DNA of 30,439 nt from a virus. The stretch is taken from the IMG/VR virus record IMGVR_UViG_3300032046_001353, positions 1 to 30,439 of that record. The stretch is one strand, 5' to 3'. Below, one piece after another: positions 7,301 through 15,351 of the stretch (position 1 is the stretch's first letter; every line of letters begins with the position of its first letter). The position numbers and the translations under genes were made by a program. A model generated the notes under the pieces. It was given only the letters and a program-made list of their open reading frames with translations. It searched no databases and had not been told where the DNA came from.

Positions 7301-8218
7301 ATGTCAGAGCAAAGAATTTTAGGTATCTCTGGAAGAAAACAAGCTGGTAAATCCACCTGTGCTAACTTCCTAGTAGGTGTCGAGACACTCAACCTAGGTA
7401 TTGTGAGCGGGGGCTTCTATATTAACGAGCATGGTCAGTTAATAATCTCAGACCTTTTTGGTAATGAAGATTATGCTGGTCATCTAGACCTTAATAGGAG
7501 CAATCCTGAGTTTATAGACTTCTTAAACAGTGAGATTAATCCATACGTTAAGCTGTATAGCTTTGCAGACATCTTGAAGAAGGATGTGTGTATGAAGGTA
7601 TTGGGGCTAACGCACGAACAGTGTTTTGGTAGCGACGACGATAAGAACTCGCTAACAAATATACTATGGGAAGATGTGCCTGGGGTTTGCACAAAGAAAC
7701 CTATTGACTTTGCGTGGTCGCTCGTAGAAGGCTACACAGAGGAAAAGAATGAAGTGTTTAGGTTAGAGGGCAGGCTAGGCAAATACTACGAAAAAGACGG
7801 GTTGTTTGTTTATCACGCCCCAGGTCAAATGACTGCCCGCGAGGTTATGCAGTATGTGGGCACCGAAATATTCCGTAGGATGTATAGGAATGTCTGGGTA
7901 GATTCGACCATTAGGCAGGTTTACGCAGAAGATTCCTTGTTTGCTATTATTGCAGATGTTCGCTTTCCGAATGAGGTTAGGGGAGTTAAGGATGCTGGTG
8001 GTAAGGTAATCAGATTTACCAGGAATCCGTTCAACGATATGCACGATAGCGAGACAGCTCTAGATAAGGATAACTTCGACTGGAGTGAGTTTGATGTTGT
8101 TATCGACAATCAAGATATGACTATTAATGAACAAAATGCCGCAACACTTAAGGTAATCACAGAGTGGGGTTGGGCAATAGATGAAGATGTGGACTTAAAT
8201 GAAACCCCTAGCGAGTAA
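7301..8218 (+). CDS. deoxynucleoside monophosphate kinase-like protein
   Basis: Phosphorylates dNMPs to dNDPs to feed phage DNA synthesis, by analogy with T4 gp1. It has 305 residues. The P-loop is GRKQAGKST (11-19); the middle contains AREVMQYVGTEIFRRM and VWVDSTI, typical of phage dNMP kinases; IIADVRFPNEV follows as a conserved Asp/Arg strand. Residues about 35-80 look like an insertion relative to a minimal kinase. A good ribosome-binding site (GGAGCAGG) precedes ATG 7301. The gene sits in the replication cluster between primase and a RecB-type nuclease. Substrate specificity cannot be read from sequence. Confidence 0.8.
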   Translation: MSEQRILGISGRKQAGKSTCANFLVGVETLNLGIVSGGFYINEHGQLIISDLFGNEDYAGHLDLNRSNPEFIDFLNSEINPYVKLYSFADILKKDVCMKVLGLTHEQCFGSDDDKNSLTNILWEDVPGVCTKKPIDFAWSLVEGYTEEKNEVFRLEGRLGKYYEKDGLFVYHAPGQMTAREVMQYVGTEIFRRMYRNVWVDSTIRQVYAEDSLFAIIADVRFPNEVRGVKDAGGKVIRFTRNPFNDMHDSETALDKDNFDWSEFDVVIDNQDMTINEQNAATLKVITEWGWAIDEDVDLNETPSE

Positions 8219-8222
8219 TCGA

Positions 8223-9272
8223 ATGATAATTACGTACTTCAGAAGTTCTAGTTATAATGCCCATGATGACTGTCCGCAGAGATATTACATGGAGTATAAT
8301 CTAGGATGGAAAGGCCCAAGCGGTCTTAAGGCCGATAGAGGTACAATAGTCCATAAGGTGCTTGAAATATTGGCAATTGCCAAGAAGGCACAGCAAGACA
8401 AGAAGAAAACATTTGTTGATGACTACATCGGCAAGGTTACTTTGTCTAAGATGGCACCGATTGATACGATTACAGAGCAAGTTTTTGGATACTATACCAA
8501 TCTAGTAAACCACCATAACTGGTCTGAAAAAGACCTTAAGATATGCCAGGAACTAGTTCAAACAGCCATCACACTTAACGATGGAATGTTTAACCCTCTA
8601 AAGAGGGATGTGGTAGCTCCAGAACTTCACTTCGACTTTCAGATTAATGAGCCGTGGGCGAAGTATGAGTATCAAATGCCAGACGGTACTCAGCTAGATG
8701 GTCAGCTTGCCATTAAGGGTACAATCGACTTAATCACAAAGGTAGATGATAGTGTCTACGAGGTTGTTGACTGGAAGACCGGCAAGAGACTTAACTGGGC
8801 GACTGGTGAAGAAAAGACGTATGAGAAGCTACAGGATGACCCACAGCTTAGGATGTATCACTACGCCCTATCTAAAGTCTATCCAGATATTGACCAGATA
8901 ATGGTTACTATCTTCTTTATCGCCGATGGTGGTCCGTTCACTATTTGCTATACGAAGGATGACCTACCTAAGACAGAACAGATGCTTAGGGAGAAGTTCG
9001 ACATTATTAGGGCGACTCAGGTTCCTCAGTTGAATAGGTCTTGGAAGTGTACAAAACTTTGCCCGTTTGGCAAGGGTACGTTTGACGGCACAGACAAGAA
9101 GGTTATCACCGAATTCCGTAATGGTCAAGTTACCAGATATGGCGCTCCTATGACGATGTGCGAACAGATTCGTTTCGAGATTCAAAGGAAGGGAATGGAC
9201 AAGACTACCAAAGAGTACCTTGCTCCAGGTCACGATGTTGGCTATTATAAAGCGCCAGGAGGAGTAGAATGA
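8223..9272 (+). CDS. RecB/Cas4-family PD-(D/E)XK exonuclease
   Basis: A predicted DNA exonuclease of the RecB/Cas4 superfamily, probably processing ends for recombination. Counting from ATG 8223 (349 residues): N-terminal DDCPQRYY with Cys17, RGTIVH with His44, GTIDLI with Asp169, VVDWKTGK with Asp183 and Lys185, and a QLRMYHYAL helix with the usual Gln and Tyr. Cysteines at 276, 280 and 313 together with Cys17 could ligate an iron-sulfur cluster as in Cas4/AddB, though their spacing is not canonical. An in-frame ATG at 8199 would overlap the kinase gene by 20 bases; 8223 fits the family start better. Overlaps the next gene by four bases. Confidence 0.82.
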   Translation: MIITYFRSSSYNAHDDCPQRYYMEYNLGWKGPSGLKADRGTIVHKVLEILAIAKKAQQDKKKTFVDDYIGKVTLSKMAPIDTITEQVFGYYTNLVNHHNWSEKDLKICQELVQTAITLNDGMFNPLKRDVVAPELHFDFQINEPWAKYEYQMPDGTQLDGQLAIKGTIDLITKVDDSVYEVVDWKTGKRLNWATGEEKTYEKLQDDPQLRMYHYALSKVYPDIDQIMVTIFFIADGGPFTICYTKDDLPKTEQMLREKFDIIRATQVPQLNRSWKCTKLCPFGKGTFDGTDKKVITEFRNGQVTRYGAPMTMCEQIRFEIQRKGMDKTTKEYLAPGHDVGYYKAPGGVE

Positions 9273-9511
9273 AAGACAAGCACGTTCAATGTAGGCTTAG
9301 AAAACCCATTACAGGCGAAGCGTATAAGGAACAGGTTTCCTTTATACCAGAGAAGTATGCGTCTGTAGGAAGGGTATTAAAACTCAGGAATTGTCTTGAG
9401 GAATGGGAAGATGGTTGGGTTGTAGAGGATACATATGTTGTTATGCCTAGCGACCTAGTTGTTCAAAACAGCCATGCGTGGACAAAACAGAGAAAGACAT
9501 CAGATATATGA
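9269..9511 (+). CDS. small hypothetical protein
   Basis: An 80-residue protein, unrecognised. Its ATG overlaps the nuclease stop (ATGA) and its TGA overlaps the ATG of the polymerase gene (ATGA), so it is translationally coupled on both sides. A GGAGG-containing sequence (CAGGAGGAG) directly upstream serves as ribosome-binding site. Short beta-prone segments (AYKEQVSFIPEKYASVGRVL, GWVVEDTYVVM) suggest a small SH3-like or OB-like domain, but there is no diagnostic motif. It lies between a recombination nuclease and the replicative polymerase. Confidence 0.6.
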   Translation: MKDKHVQCRLRKPITGEAYKEQVSFIPEKYASVGRVLKLRNCLEEWEDGWVVEDTYVVMPSDLVVQNSHAWTKQRKTSDI

Positions 9512-11379
9512 ATAGGTATGTTCCCCTTCATGTTCATTCGCACTACTCATTGCTCGACGGCCTAAATAAAAGTCCGCAGATAGCAGATAGAATCGCCGAG
9601 CTTGAATTAGATGGCTGCGCCCTGACTGAACACGGCAACATAACTTCTTCCGTTCAACACATCCAGGCGATGGAAAAGAAGAAGCTTAAGCCGATTGTGG
9701 GCTGTGAACTGTATCTATCAAACCAGTCGTCGTTTGTTAAGGAAGCGTCTAATCGTAAGTTGTTCCATCAGGTGGTTCTAGCCAAGAATAAAGCTGGCTG
9801 GAAAAATCTGATTAAGATGACATCTGAAAGTAACAATCCAGACAGGCTGTACTACCGTCCTCGTCTTGACTACAAGTATTTTGAAGAGAACAAGCCGGAT
9901 GGTATCATAACATTCAGCGGTCACCTTGGTTCTAGACTATCAAACGTCGCACAGAAGGAAGGTGTAGATGCCGCTGTTAAGGAAGCTGAGTATCTAAGAG
10001 AGTTGTTCGGTAAGGACAACTTCTTTATTGAAGTGCAGCTTATCGACTCCTTACTGAATGATGACGCTAGAATTGTGGGCGACCAAATGAGGGAAGTCGC
10101 AAAGAGAACAGGAATACCACCTGTGGCTACTGCCGACTCCCACTATTGTCGTAAAGAGGATGCTGAGGACCAGAGAGTATTGTTGTGTACTAATCTACGT
10201 ACAACACTAGCTAAGATTCAGAAGTCCTTTGATGACGATGAAGAGGTTGGCCTATCTTGCTTCTTCAAATCGAACAACTTCCATATTCCTTCTCATGAGG
10301 AAATGGCACAGTTCCATACCACCGAGGAGCTTGTTAATACTAGGCTTATTTCGGCGATGTGCGAACAGTATAACGTGCTTGGAAAACCCATTCTACCCCC
10401 ATTCGATTGCCCGAACGGCATGAAGCCAGACGAGTATTTGAGGCATCTATGTAGGCAGGGTTGGGTAAAGAAGATTCAGAGTAAGGTTGATAGCAACGAG
10501 CATAATACGTACGCAGAGAGAGTTAAGTATGAACTAGGGGTTCTACAGGGTGCTGACCTATCTAGCTACTTCCTAATCATTCAGGATATTATCCAGTTTG
10601 CTAGGAACAACAGTTGGATGGTTGGCCCAGGTCGTGGTAGTGCCGCCGGTTGCTTAGTATCCTATTTGATTAGCATCACAGCAATCGACCCTATTAAGTA
10701 TGGTCTTATCTTCGAGAGATTCTACAACGCCGGTCGTAATACCGCCGAAAGAGTTTCGTATCCTGATATTGACGTTGACTTGCCAGTTAATAAGAGAGAG
10801 CAAATCATCGACTATATTCGTCAAAAGTATGGTCACGATAAAGTCTCTCAAATGGCTACGTTTCAAACGATGAAGGGTCGCGGTGCATTTAAAGATGTAT
10901 GTCGTGCCCACGGTTCTATCTCATTTGAAGAAATGGGTGAGATTACTCAGCACATTCCAGATGAAGCTAGAATCGCCGATGAACTACAGGAAATGAAAGA
11001 GGAGACAGGTGAATCCTCAATCATTCGTTGGGCTCTAGAAAATAACGCTGATAAGCTAAAACAGTGGTGTTACATAGATTCCAAGGGTAACCTACAAGGA
11101 ACTCTATCAAAGAGATTCGAGCAGGCTATTAGATTAGAAGGTACTAAGACCGCACAGAGCAAACACGCCTCTGGTATAGTTATAGCCCCTTCTGCTCTGA
11201 GTGAAATATGCCCGATGGTTCTTGACAGTAAGAGTAAGGACAAGTCACTTATTGCCGGTATGGAGATGGCAGACTTAGAAGCTCTTGGTATTATCAAGCT
11301 AGATATTCTAGGTCTAAACATGTTAGATAAGGTCATGGGTATTCAACAGATACTTGAGTGTGGCGACATACATGATTAG
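9508..11379 (+). CDS. dnaE: DNA polymerase III alpha, N-terminal half (PHP + palm)
   Basis: The catalytic half of a C-family replicative polymerase, 623 residues from ATG 9508 (ATGA overlap); an in-frame GTG at 9478 is less likely. The PHP domain begins at once (LHVHSHYSLLDG, later DGCALTEHGN and ADSHYC). The palm has VGPGRGSAAG, PDIDVDLP with catalytic-type Asp422 and Asp424, and KLDILGL with Asp599. The protein ends about 24 residues after Asp599, just before the fingers. The rest of alpha is encoded 2.2 kb downstream at 13569. All three catalytic aspartates are here, so the two products must associate to give a working enzyme. No intein residues are visible at the end. Confidence 0.92.
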   Translation: MNRYVPLHVHSHYSLLDGLNKSPQIADRIAELELDGCALTEHGNITSSVQHIQAMEKKKLKPIVGCELYLSNQSSFVKEASNRKLFHQVVLAKNKAGWKNLIKMTSESNNPDRLYYRPRLDYKYFEENKPDGIITFSGHLGSRLSNVAQKEGVDAAVKEAEYLRELFGKDNFFIEVQLIDSLLNDDARIVGDQMREVAKRTGIPPVATADSHYCRKEDAEDQRVLLCTNLRTTLAKIQKSFDDDEEVGLSCFFKSNNFHIPSHEEMAQFHTTEELVNTRLISAMCEQYNVLGKPILPPFDCPNGMKPDEYLRHLCRQGWVKKIQSKVDSNEHNTYAERVKYELGVLQGADLSSYFLIIQDIIQFARNNSWMVGPGRGSAAGCLVSYLISITAIDPIKYGLIFERFYNAGRNTAERVSYPDIDVDLPVNKREQIIDYIRQKYGHDKVSQMATFQTMKGRGAFKDVCRAHGSISFEEMGEITQHIPDEARIADELQEMKEETGESSIIRWALENNADKLKQWCYIDSKGNLQGTLSKRFEQAIRLEGTKTAQSKHASGIVIAPSALSEICPMVLDSKSKDKSLIAGMEMADLEALGIIKLDILGLNMLDKVMGIQQILECGDIHD

Positions 11380-11554
11380 TTTTTGTACCCTTGAAATAGG
11401 CGATAGATTTATCTATGCTGGTGTAACGTGGGTGGTAACAGAACTTGTTAGGGTTGGTAACTGTGGTTGCATATCACACTCCAACGCTAATCAAGAAGTG
11501 GAAACTAACATAGCGGCCCTATTTAACTGTGATTACGAGGTTGAGAAACTATGA
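11372..11554 (+). CDS. small hypothetical protein, SH3-like
   Basis: About 60 residues from ATG 11372, which overlaps the polymerase stop by eight bases; an upstream in-frame TTG at 11354 gives 66 residues. The pattern ISFCTLEIGDRFIYAGVTWVV resembles small phage proteins with a barrel-like fold in which GDxF and a following strand recur, and the C-terminus is acidic. It is the first gene of the cassette that separates the two halves of polymerase III alpha. The stop overlaps the next ATG (ATGA). Function unknown. Confidence 0.55.
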   Translation: MISFCTLEIGDRFIYAGVTWVVTELVRVGNCGCISHSNANQEVETNIAALFNCDYEVEKL

Positions 11555-12168
11555 CGACTAAAGCAGAAGAGTTTCAAAAGCTCAATAGACTAATCCTAAA
11601 AAGCCTTGAGGGGTTAAGGATTCAGATGGGTGCCAGCAACGTAGTTTTAGGACACGGTCCTATTAACGCTAAGATAATGATGATAGGGGAGGCCCCAGGA
11701 GAGAACGAGGATATTGAAAACATGCCATTTGTTGGGCGTGCTGGAGATTTGCTCGACAAGCTTTTAATAGAGGGTCAACTACTATCTCGTAATAGATGTT
11801 ATCTAACTAATCTTGTTAAGTGTCGCCCGGTAGGTGAGCCGAGGGGCAACTATAAGAATAGGCCACCCTCAAAAGAAGAGATAGCTATATGTAAGCCGTT
11901 TCTTTGGAAAGAGATGAAACTGCTTAATCCAAATGCCATAATAACACTTGGTAAGGTTCCAACGCAACTTTTACTAGATGGTCATAACGAGAACTTCAAG
12001 AAAAAAAAGCCTATGGATGAACTTGTCGGCACGGCGTTTGACGTTCCGTATCTTCGTGCTAAAATAATCCCAGCGTGGAACCCCTCGTTTTTACTTAGGG
12101 GTAATGCCTATTACATTAATAAGACAGTCAGTGCTTTTAGATTGGCGAGCATATGGACACACACATAA
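11551..12168 (+). CDS. family-4-like uracil-DNA glycosylase with altered active site
   Basis: A uracil-DNA glycosylase superfamily protein of 205 residues. Motif A is GEAPGENED, followed by MPFVGRAGDLLDKLL, typical of families 4 and 5. The second cysteine pair of the family-4 iron-sulfur site is kept (VKCRP and AICKPFL), but both N-terminal cysteines are replaced by Leu (segment SLEGLRIQMG aligns with the usual CxxCPL), and motif B reads NPSFLLR rather than HPSxLLR. It may be inactive, have a changed substrate or work without a cluster. Related phage genes are often labelled SPO1 DNA-polymerase-like. Lies inside the split polymerase locus, next to MazG and a proofreading-type exonuclease. Confidence 0.8.
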   Translation: MTTKAEEFQKLNRLILKSLEGLRIQMGASNVVLGHGPINAKIMMIGEAPGENEDIENMPFVGRAGDLLDKLLIEGQLLSRNRCYLTNLVKCRPVGEPRGNYKNRPPSKEEIAICKPFLWKEMKLLNPNAIITLGKVPTQLLLDGHNENFKKKKPMDELVGTAFDVPYLRAKIIPAWNPSFLLRGNAYYINKTVSAFRLASIWTHT

Positions 12169-12596
12169 GATGGATTAAGGGAACAGACCTTGATACTGTA
12201 CATAGAATTGATTTCGAGGTAAACGATTACCCAAGCTCAGAGCTTAGAGAAATCATGAAGCAACAGAATACGGTTTGTTTAGTTGCGGCATCAGATAATG
12301 ATGATGATATTGTACGTGGGTTTATCATATATAGGTTCTTGGAGCCCGTGTTTGACATACTCCATTTAGCTGTAGATGGCGACTGTTGGAAGCAGGGTGT
12401 CGGCACAGCCCTATTGAACAAAATCAAAGATAAGGTGTCGATAAACACAACTAGGGAAATACGAATAACAATAACAGAGAGTAACTTAAGGGCCGCAAGG
12501 TTTCTTAAGAACAGAGGGTTTGTTTCACAGTTTGTCCACAAAGACTATTTTGAAACTGGTGTTGACGGTTATACAATGATATGGAGAAAGCCATGA
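12153..12596 (+). CDS. GNAT-family N-acetyltransferase
   Basis: Transfers an acetyl group from acetyl-CoA to an amine; substrate unknown. It has 147 residues. The acetyl-CoA loop is WKQGVGTALL (79-88), preceded by the beta strand FDILHLAVDGD and followed by RITITESNLRAARFLKNRGF, the usual RimI-like order. The start ATG 12153 overlaps the uracil-DNA glycosylase gene by 16 bases, and the stop overlaps the MazG start (ATGA). It could acetylate a protein or a sugar; the nearby glycan genes make the second conceivable, but nothing in this gene shows it. Confidence 0.8.
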   Translation: MDTHIRWIKGTDLDTVHRIDFEVNDYPSSELREIMKQQNTVCLVAASDNDDDIVRGFIIYRFLEPVFDILHLAVDGDCWKQGVGTALLNKIKDKVSINTTREIRITITESNLRAARFLKNRGFVSQFVHKDYFETGVDGYTMIWRKP

Positions 12597-12919
12597 CGTT
12601 TGATGAGTATACAAAAGTTGCCTTGAGTACATCTATTAACTTGAATAAAAATGACTATACATATCCAGTTCTTGGGTTGTGTGGAGAAACAGGTGAGGTA
12701 GCTGAAAAGATTAAGAAGGTAATTAGAGACAAGGGTGGTGTCTTTACCGAAGACGATAAGAAAGCTATAGCGACAGAGCTATCTGACGTACTATGGTATA
12801 TTAATCGTTTTGCGTGGGGGCTAGGTTATACGCTAGAAGAAATAGCCGACCTTAACGTAAAGAAGCTATTAGACAGACAGGCCCGTGGCGTTCTCGCCGG
12901 AAGTGGAGATAATAGGTAA
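12593..12919 (+). CDS. mazG: MazG-like NTP pyrophosphohydrolase
   Basis: Hydrolyses (d)NTPs to monophosphates, in phages often thought to influence nucleotide or ppGpp pools. It has 108 residues from ATG 12593, seven bases after GGAG and overlapping the previous stop; ATG 12581 is in frame but lacks that spacing. The all-alpha MazG motif is complete: GLCGETGEVAEKIKK with Glu32 and Glu35, then TELSDVLWY with Glu62 and Asp65, which coordinate magnesium. It lies between an acetyltransferase and the exonuclease gene, whose ATG overlaps its stop by one base. A dUTP or modified dNTP substrate would fit the nearby uracil-DNA glycosylase but is not shown. Confidence 0.85.
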   Translation: MTFDEYTKVALSTSINLNKNDYTYPVLGLCGETGEVAEKIKKVIRDKGGVFTEDDKKAIATELSDVLWYINRFAWGLGYTLEEIADLNVKKLLDRQARGVLAGSGDNR

Positions 12920-13572
12920 TGAATTTCAAAACCATCGTTGTTTTTGATACTGAAACCACTGGTGTAAATCCAGAAGAGTGTAGTGCGGTTCAGCTAGCTG
13001 CTATAGCTATTGACCCAAGAAACCTAACAATCATTCCTGGGTCAGAGCTTAATTTGTTCATGCGTCCAGACCCGATTACGATTAACCAGTCAACCCTTGA
13101 GTGGCACGCAAGAAGACTTAAGATGGAACCAGAACAGGTTCTTGATATGTGGTCTAAGTATCCAGACCCAAGGGTTATATGGCCTGAATTCTTGAAGTAT
13201 CTAAGGGTACATCACACAAAGCAAGATAGACAGACTATGCACAGTGCGCCCATTCGTGCTGGTTGTAACATCGAAAAGTTTGATATGCCAATCGTAAGTA
13301 GGTATCACGAAAAGTTTGGTGACGGCAAGGCTCTATTTTCTCCAAGAGATAAGATAGACTTGTTGGATGTGTTCTTCATGTGGTTTGAGAATAGCGCTGA
13401 TATAACAAGCTACGCTATGGACAACATGAGAGATTTCTTTGGTATGTCGAAAGACAACGCCCACGATGCTCTACAAGACGTTAAGGACTCAGCGGAAATG
13501 ATAATCAGATTCATGAAGCTACACAGGAAGACTGCGGAAAAGGTAACATTTAAAGGGGCGTTCTCAAAGTGA
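12919..13572 (+). CDS. dnaQ: DnaQ-like 3'-5' exonuclease (DEDDh)
   Basis: A predicted proofreading exonuclease, the counterpart of the epsilon subunit. It has 217 residues. The motifs are ExoI FDTETTG (Asp10, Glu12), ExoII NIEKFD (Asp122) and ExoIII AHDALQDV (His182, Asp187), so the DEDDh set is complete. The gene ends in a GTGA overlap with the C-terminal half of polymerase III alpha, which suggests coupled production with its polymerase. I see no evident clamp-binding peptide at the C-terminus (TFKGAFSK). An RNase T-like role is possible, but the location favours proofreading. Confidence 0.87.
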   Translation: MNFKTIVVFDTETTGVNPEECSAVQLAAIAIDPRNLTIIPGSELNLFMRPDPITINQSTLEWHARRLKMEPEQVLDMWSKYPDPRVIWPEFLKYLRVHHTKQDRQTMHSAPIRAGCNIEKFDMPIVSRYHEKFGDGKALFSPRDKIDLLDVFFMWFENSADITSYAMDNMRDFFGMSKDNAHDALQDVKDSAEMIIRFMKLHRKTAEKVTFKGAFSK

Positions 13573-15272
13573 AGACTTTAAACTATTCGTGTGGTTGCTC
13601 GTTTGATGTTTTGAATGAAAACGAGACTATGACTAGAATTGCGTTTGACCCTCAGGCTATTCTTGAGAGCGAACACACCTGTCAAAAAACTTGGGACTAT
13701 ATCAGCAGCGGTAGAACTAAAGGGGTGTTCCAGTTGGAAAGCCCATTAGGTCGCTCGTTGTCTAAGAAGCTAGCCCCACAAAACATTGAACATCTTTCTG
13801 CATTGATGGCAATCATGAGGCCGGGAACAATGGAGTCAATGATTGGCAACAAGTCAGTTACACAACACTACATAGATAGAAAGCATGGTAGAGAACAAGT
13901 TGAATATTATCATCCGTCTCTTGAACCTGCTCTTAGAGGAACGTATGGATTGTTAGTATATCAAGAGCAAGCTATGCAAATAGTTAAGGATATTGCTGGT
14001 TTCAATCTAATGGAAGCCGATACTCTCCGTAAAGCTATTGGTAAAAAGAAGCCAGAAGAAATGGCTAAGGTTAAGACTATGTTCCTTATTAAGAGTAAAG
14101 AACTTGGTATTGTTACCGAGGAAGAGGCCCAAGAGATATTTGGTTGGATTGAGAAGTCTCAAAGATACTCCTTCAATAAGAGCCATAGCGTCTCGTATGC
14201 TTTTAACGGATACTTATCCGCCTACTGTAAGGCCCACTTCCAAAGGCCGTTCTTCACATCTTACCTATACAACTCAAAAGAAAAGGCTAAGCAAAGCTCG
14301 GAAGTTAATGAGTTGGTAAACGATGCTAGAACCTGTAACGTGGTAATCTGCGTGCCAGACTTTAGAAGAATCATTACTGCTTCCACGATAGAGAACCTTA
14401 ATCCCGCTATGCACTTTATGCTTAGAGAGAAAGTTATCTATGCTGGGTTCAGCGATATTCTTGGTATCGGCGAGGCCGCTATAGACAAGCTGCTTAAGTT
14501 GATACCAGGGGTTGAGACGCTTTTGGGCAAGCCATATACAGACTGGACTTGGTTAGAGTTCTTACTTTTCTGCTCTACGAAAATGACAATGCCCGTCGTA
14601 ACAGCGATGGTGGAAGCTGGCTGTTTTGATTATACCGGGAAGACTAGAACAGAGCTATTGTATAACTACAACGCTTTGAAGAAGCTTACCGATAAAGAAA
14701 CAGAGTACATTAAGAAGATGTATGTAGCATTTGCCAACGACATAACCGAAACTACTAGCTTATCTATCCTGCTCAAGCAAATGGTTCAAGAAGGCACGGG
14801 CAGAGGAAAGGGTATATCTAACAAGAATAGGTTGACCTTGGTGGGCGACATTGTAACAACACTGGAAAACCCACCCATTAGTCTTGCAGATTCGCCAGAT
14901 TGGATTGCCGGTATTGAACAGTCGTTACTTGGTATTTCTCTTACCTGTACAAAGGTAGACGGTAGGGATACTAGTGCCGCCAACTGTACGTGTAGGGAGT
15001 TTAGAGAAGGGGCGACCTTCAATGGTTACTCTATTATTGCCGCTCAGATTGTAAATATCAACGAGATTAAGACAAAGAACGGTAAAGACCCAGGCCAGAA
15101 GATGGCATTTATTACAATATCGGATACTACAGGTTCACTTGATAATGTAGTAGCATTTCCAGAGACATGGAAAGAATGTAAAGGATTGTTGGTAAGTGGT
15201 AACATTGTGTTAGTGGGAGGTGAAAAGGGTAAGGATAACAGCTTAATAGTGAAAAAGGTATGGCAAATTTAG
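13569..15272 (+). CDS. dnaE: DNA polymerase III alpha, C-terminal half (fingers to OB fold)
   Basis: The second half of the C-family polymerase, 567 residues, starting at GTG 13569 (GTGA overlap). After a Cys-containing leader (SCGCSF and Cys38) comes the fingers core: KGVFQLES, ALMAIMRPGTMES, YGLLVYQEQAMQI, LRKAIGKKKPEEM and YSFNKSHSVSYAF. A helix-hairpin-helix (FSDILGIGEAAIDKLL) follows, then an OB fold at the C-terminus (GQKMAFITISDTTGSLDNVVAFP). The protein ends with the OB fold, so the tau-binding tail of the E. coli protein is missing, and no clear clamp-binding motif is seen. It continues the homology where the N-terminal half stops. The promoter of ssb begins at its stop. Confidence 0.92.
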   Translation: MKTLNYSCGCSFDVLNENETMTRIAFDPQAILESEHTCQKTWDYISSGRTKGVFQLESPLGRSLSKKLAPQNIEHLSALMAIMRPGTMESMIGNKSVTQHYIDRKHGREQVEYYHPSLEPALRGTYGLLVYQEQAMQIVKDIAGFNLMEADTLRKAIGKKKPEEMAKVKTMFLIKSKELGIVTEEEAQEIFGWIEKSQRYSFNKSHSVSYAFNGYLSAYCKAHFQRPFFTSYLYNSKEKAKQSSEVNELVNDARTCNVVICVPDFRRIITASTIENLNPAMHFMLREKVIYAGFSDILGIGEAAIDKLLKLIPGVETLLGKPYTDWTWLEFLLFCSTKMTMPVVTAMVEAGCFDYTGKTRTELLYNYNALKKLTDKETEYIKKMYVAFANDITETTSLSILLKQMVQEGTGRGKGISNKNRLTLVGDIVTTLENPPISLADSPDWIAGIEQSLLGISLTCTKVDGRDTSAANCTCREFREGATFNGYSIIAAQIVNINEIKTKNGKDPGQKMAFITISDTTGSLDNVVAFPETWKECKGLLVSGNIVLVGGEKGKDNSLIVKKVWQI

Positions 15273-15273
15273 C

Positions 15274-15285
15274 GCGGCTTGCCGC
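15274..15285 (+). promoter_or_regulatory. GC-rich dyad overlapping the -35 of the ssb promoter
   Basis: GCGGCTTGCCGC is a perfect 12-base inverted repeat that overlaps the -35 hexamer (15279-15284). It could be an operator or, in RNA, a four-base-pair hairpin capped by CUUG just after the polymerase stop. No T-run follows, so it does not look like a terminator. Confidence 0.35.
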
Positions 15286-15306
15286 TGGCAAAATCGTCGC
15301 TATAAT
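15279..15306 (+). promoter_or_regulatory. sigma70-like promoter for ssb and sigma gene
   Basis: TTGCCG (15279-15284), 16 bases, then a perfect TATAAT (15301-15306). It lies in a roughly 80-base non-coding gap, one of very few on the plus strand, so a dedicated start for ssb is likely. Transcription would begin near 15312, with a leader of about 40 bases containing the GGAG at 15338-15341. Confidence 0.65.
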
Positions 15307-15351
15307 ACAAACGGTTTAAGATACACTTTTGTTTTTTGGAGAAATTTGATT

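Noticed and set aside
11354-13572. Polymerase break caused by sequencing error or frameshift
   Set aside because: Five intact, overlapping, recognisable genes lie between the halves, and both halves have proper start and stop signals.
11300-13690. Split intein joining the two halves of polymerase III alpha
   Set aside because: The N-terminal half ends about 24 residues after KLDILGL with no N-intein domain, and the C-terminal half starts about 25 residues before its homology with no C-intein HN-Cys junction. A simple gene split fits better.
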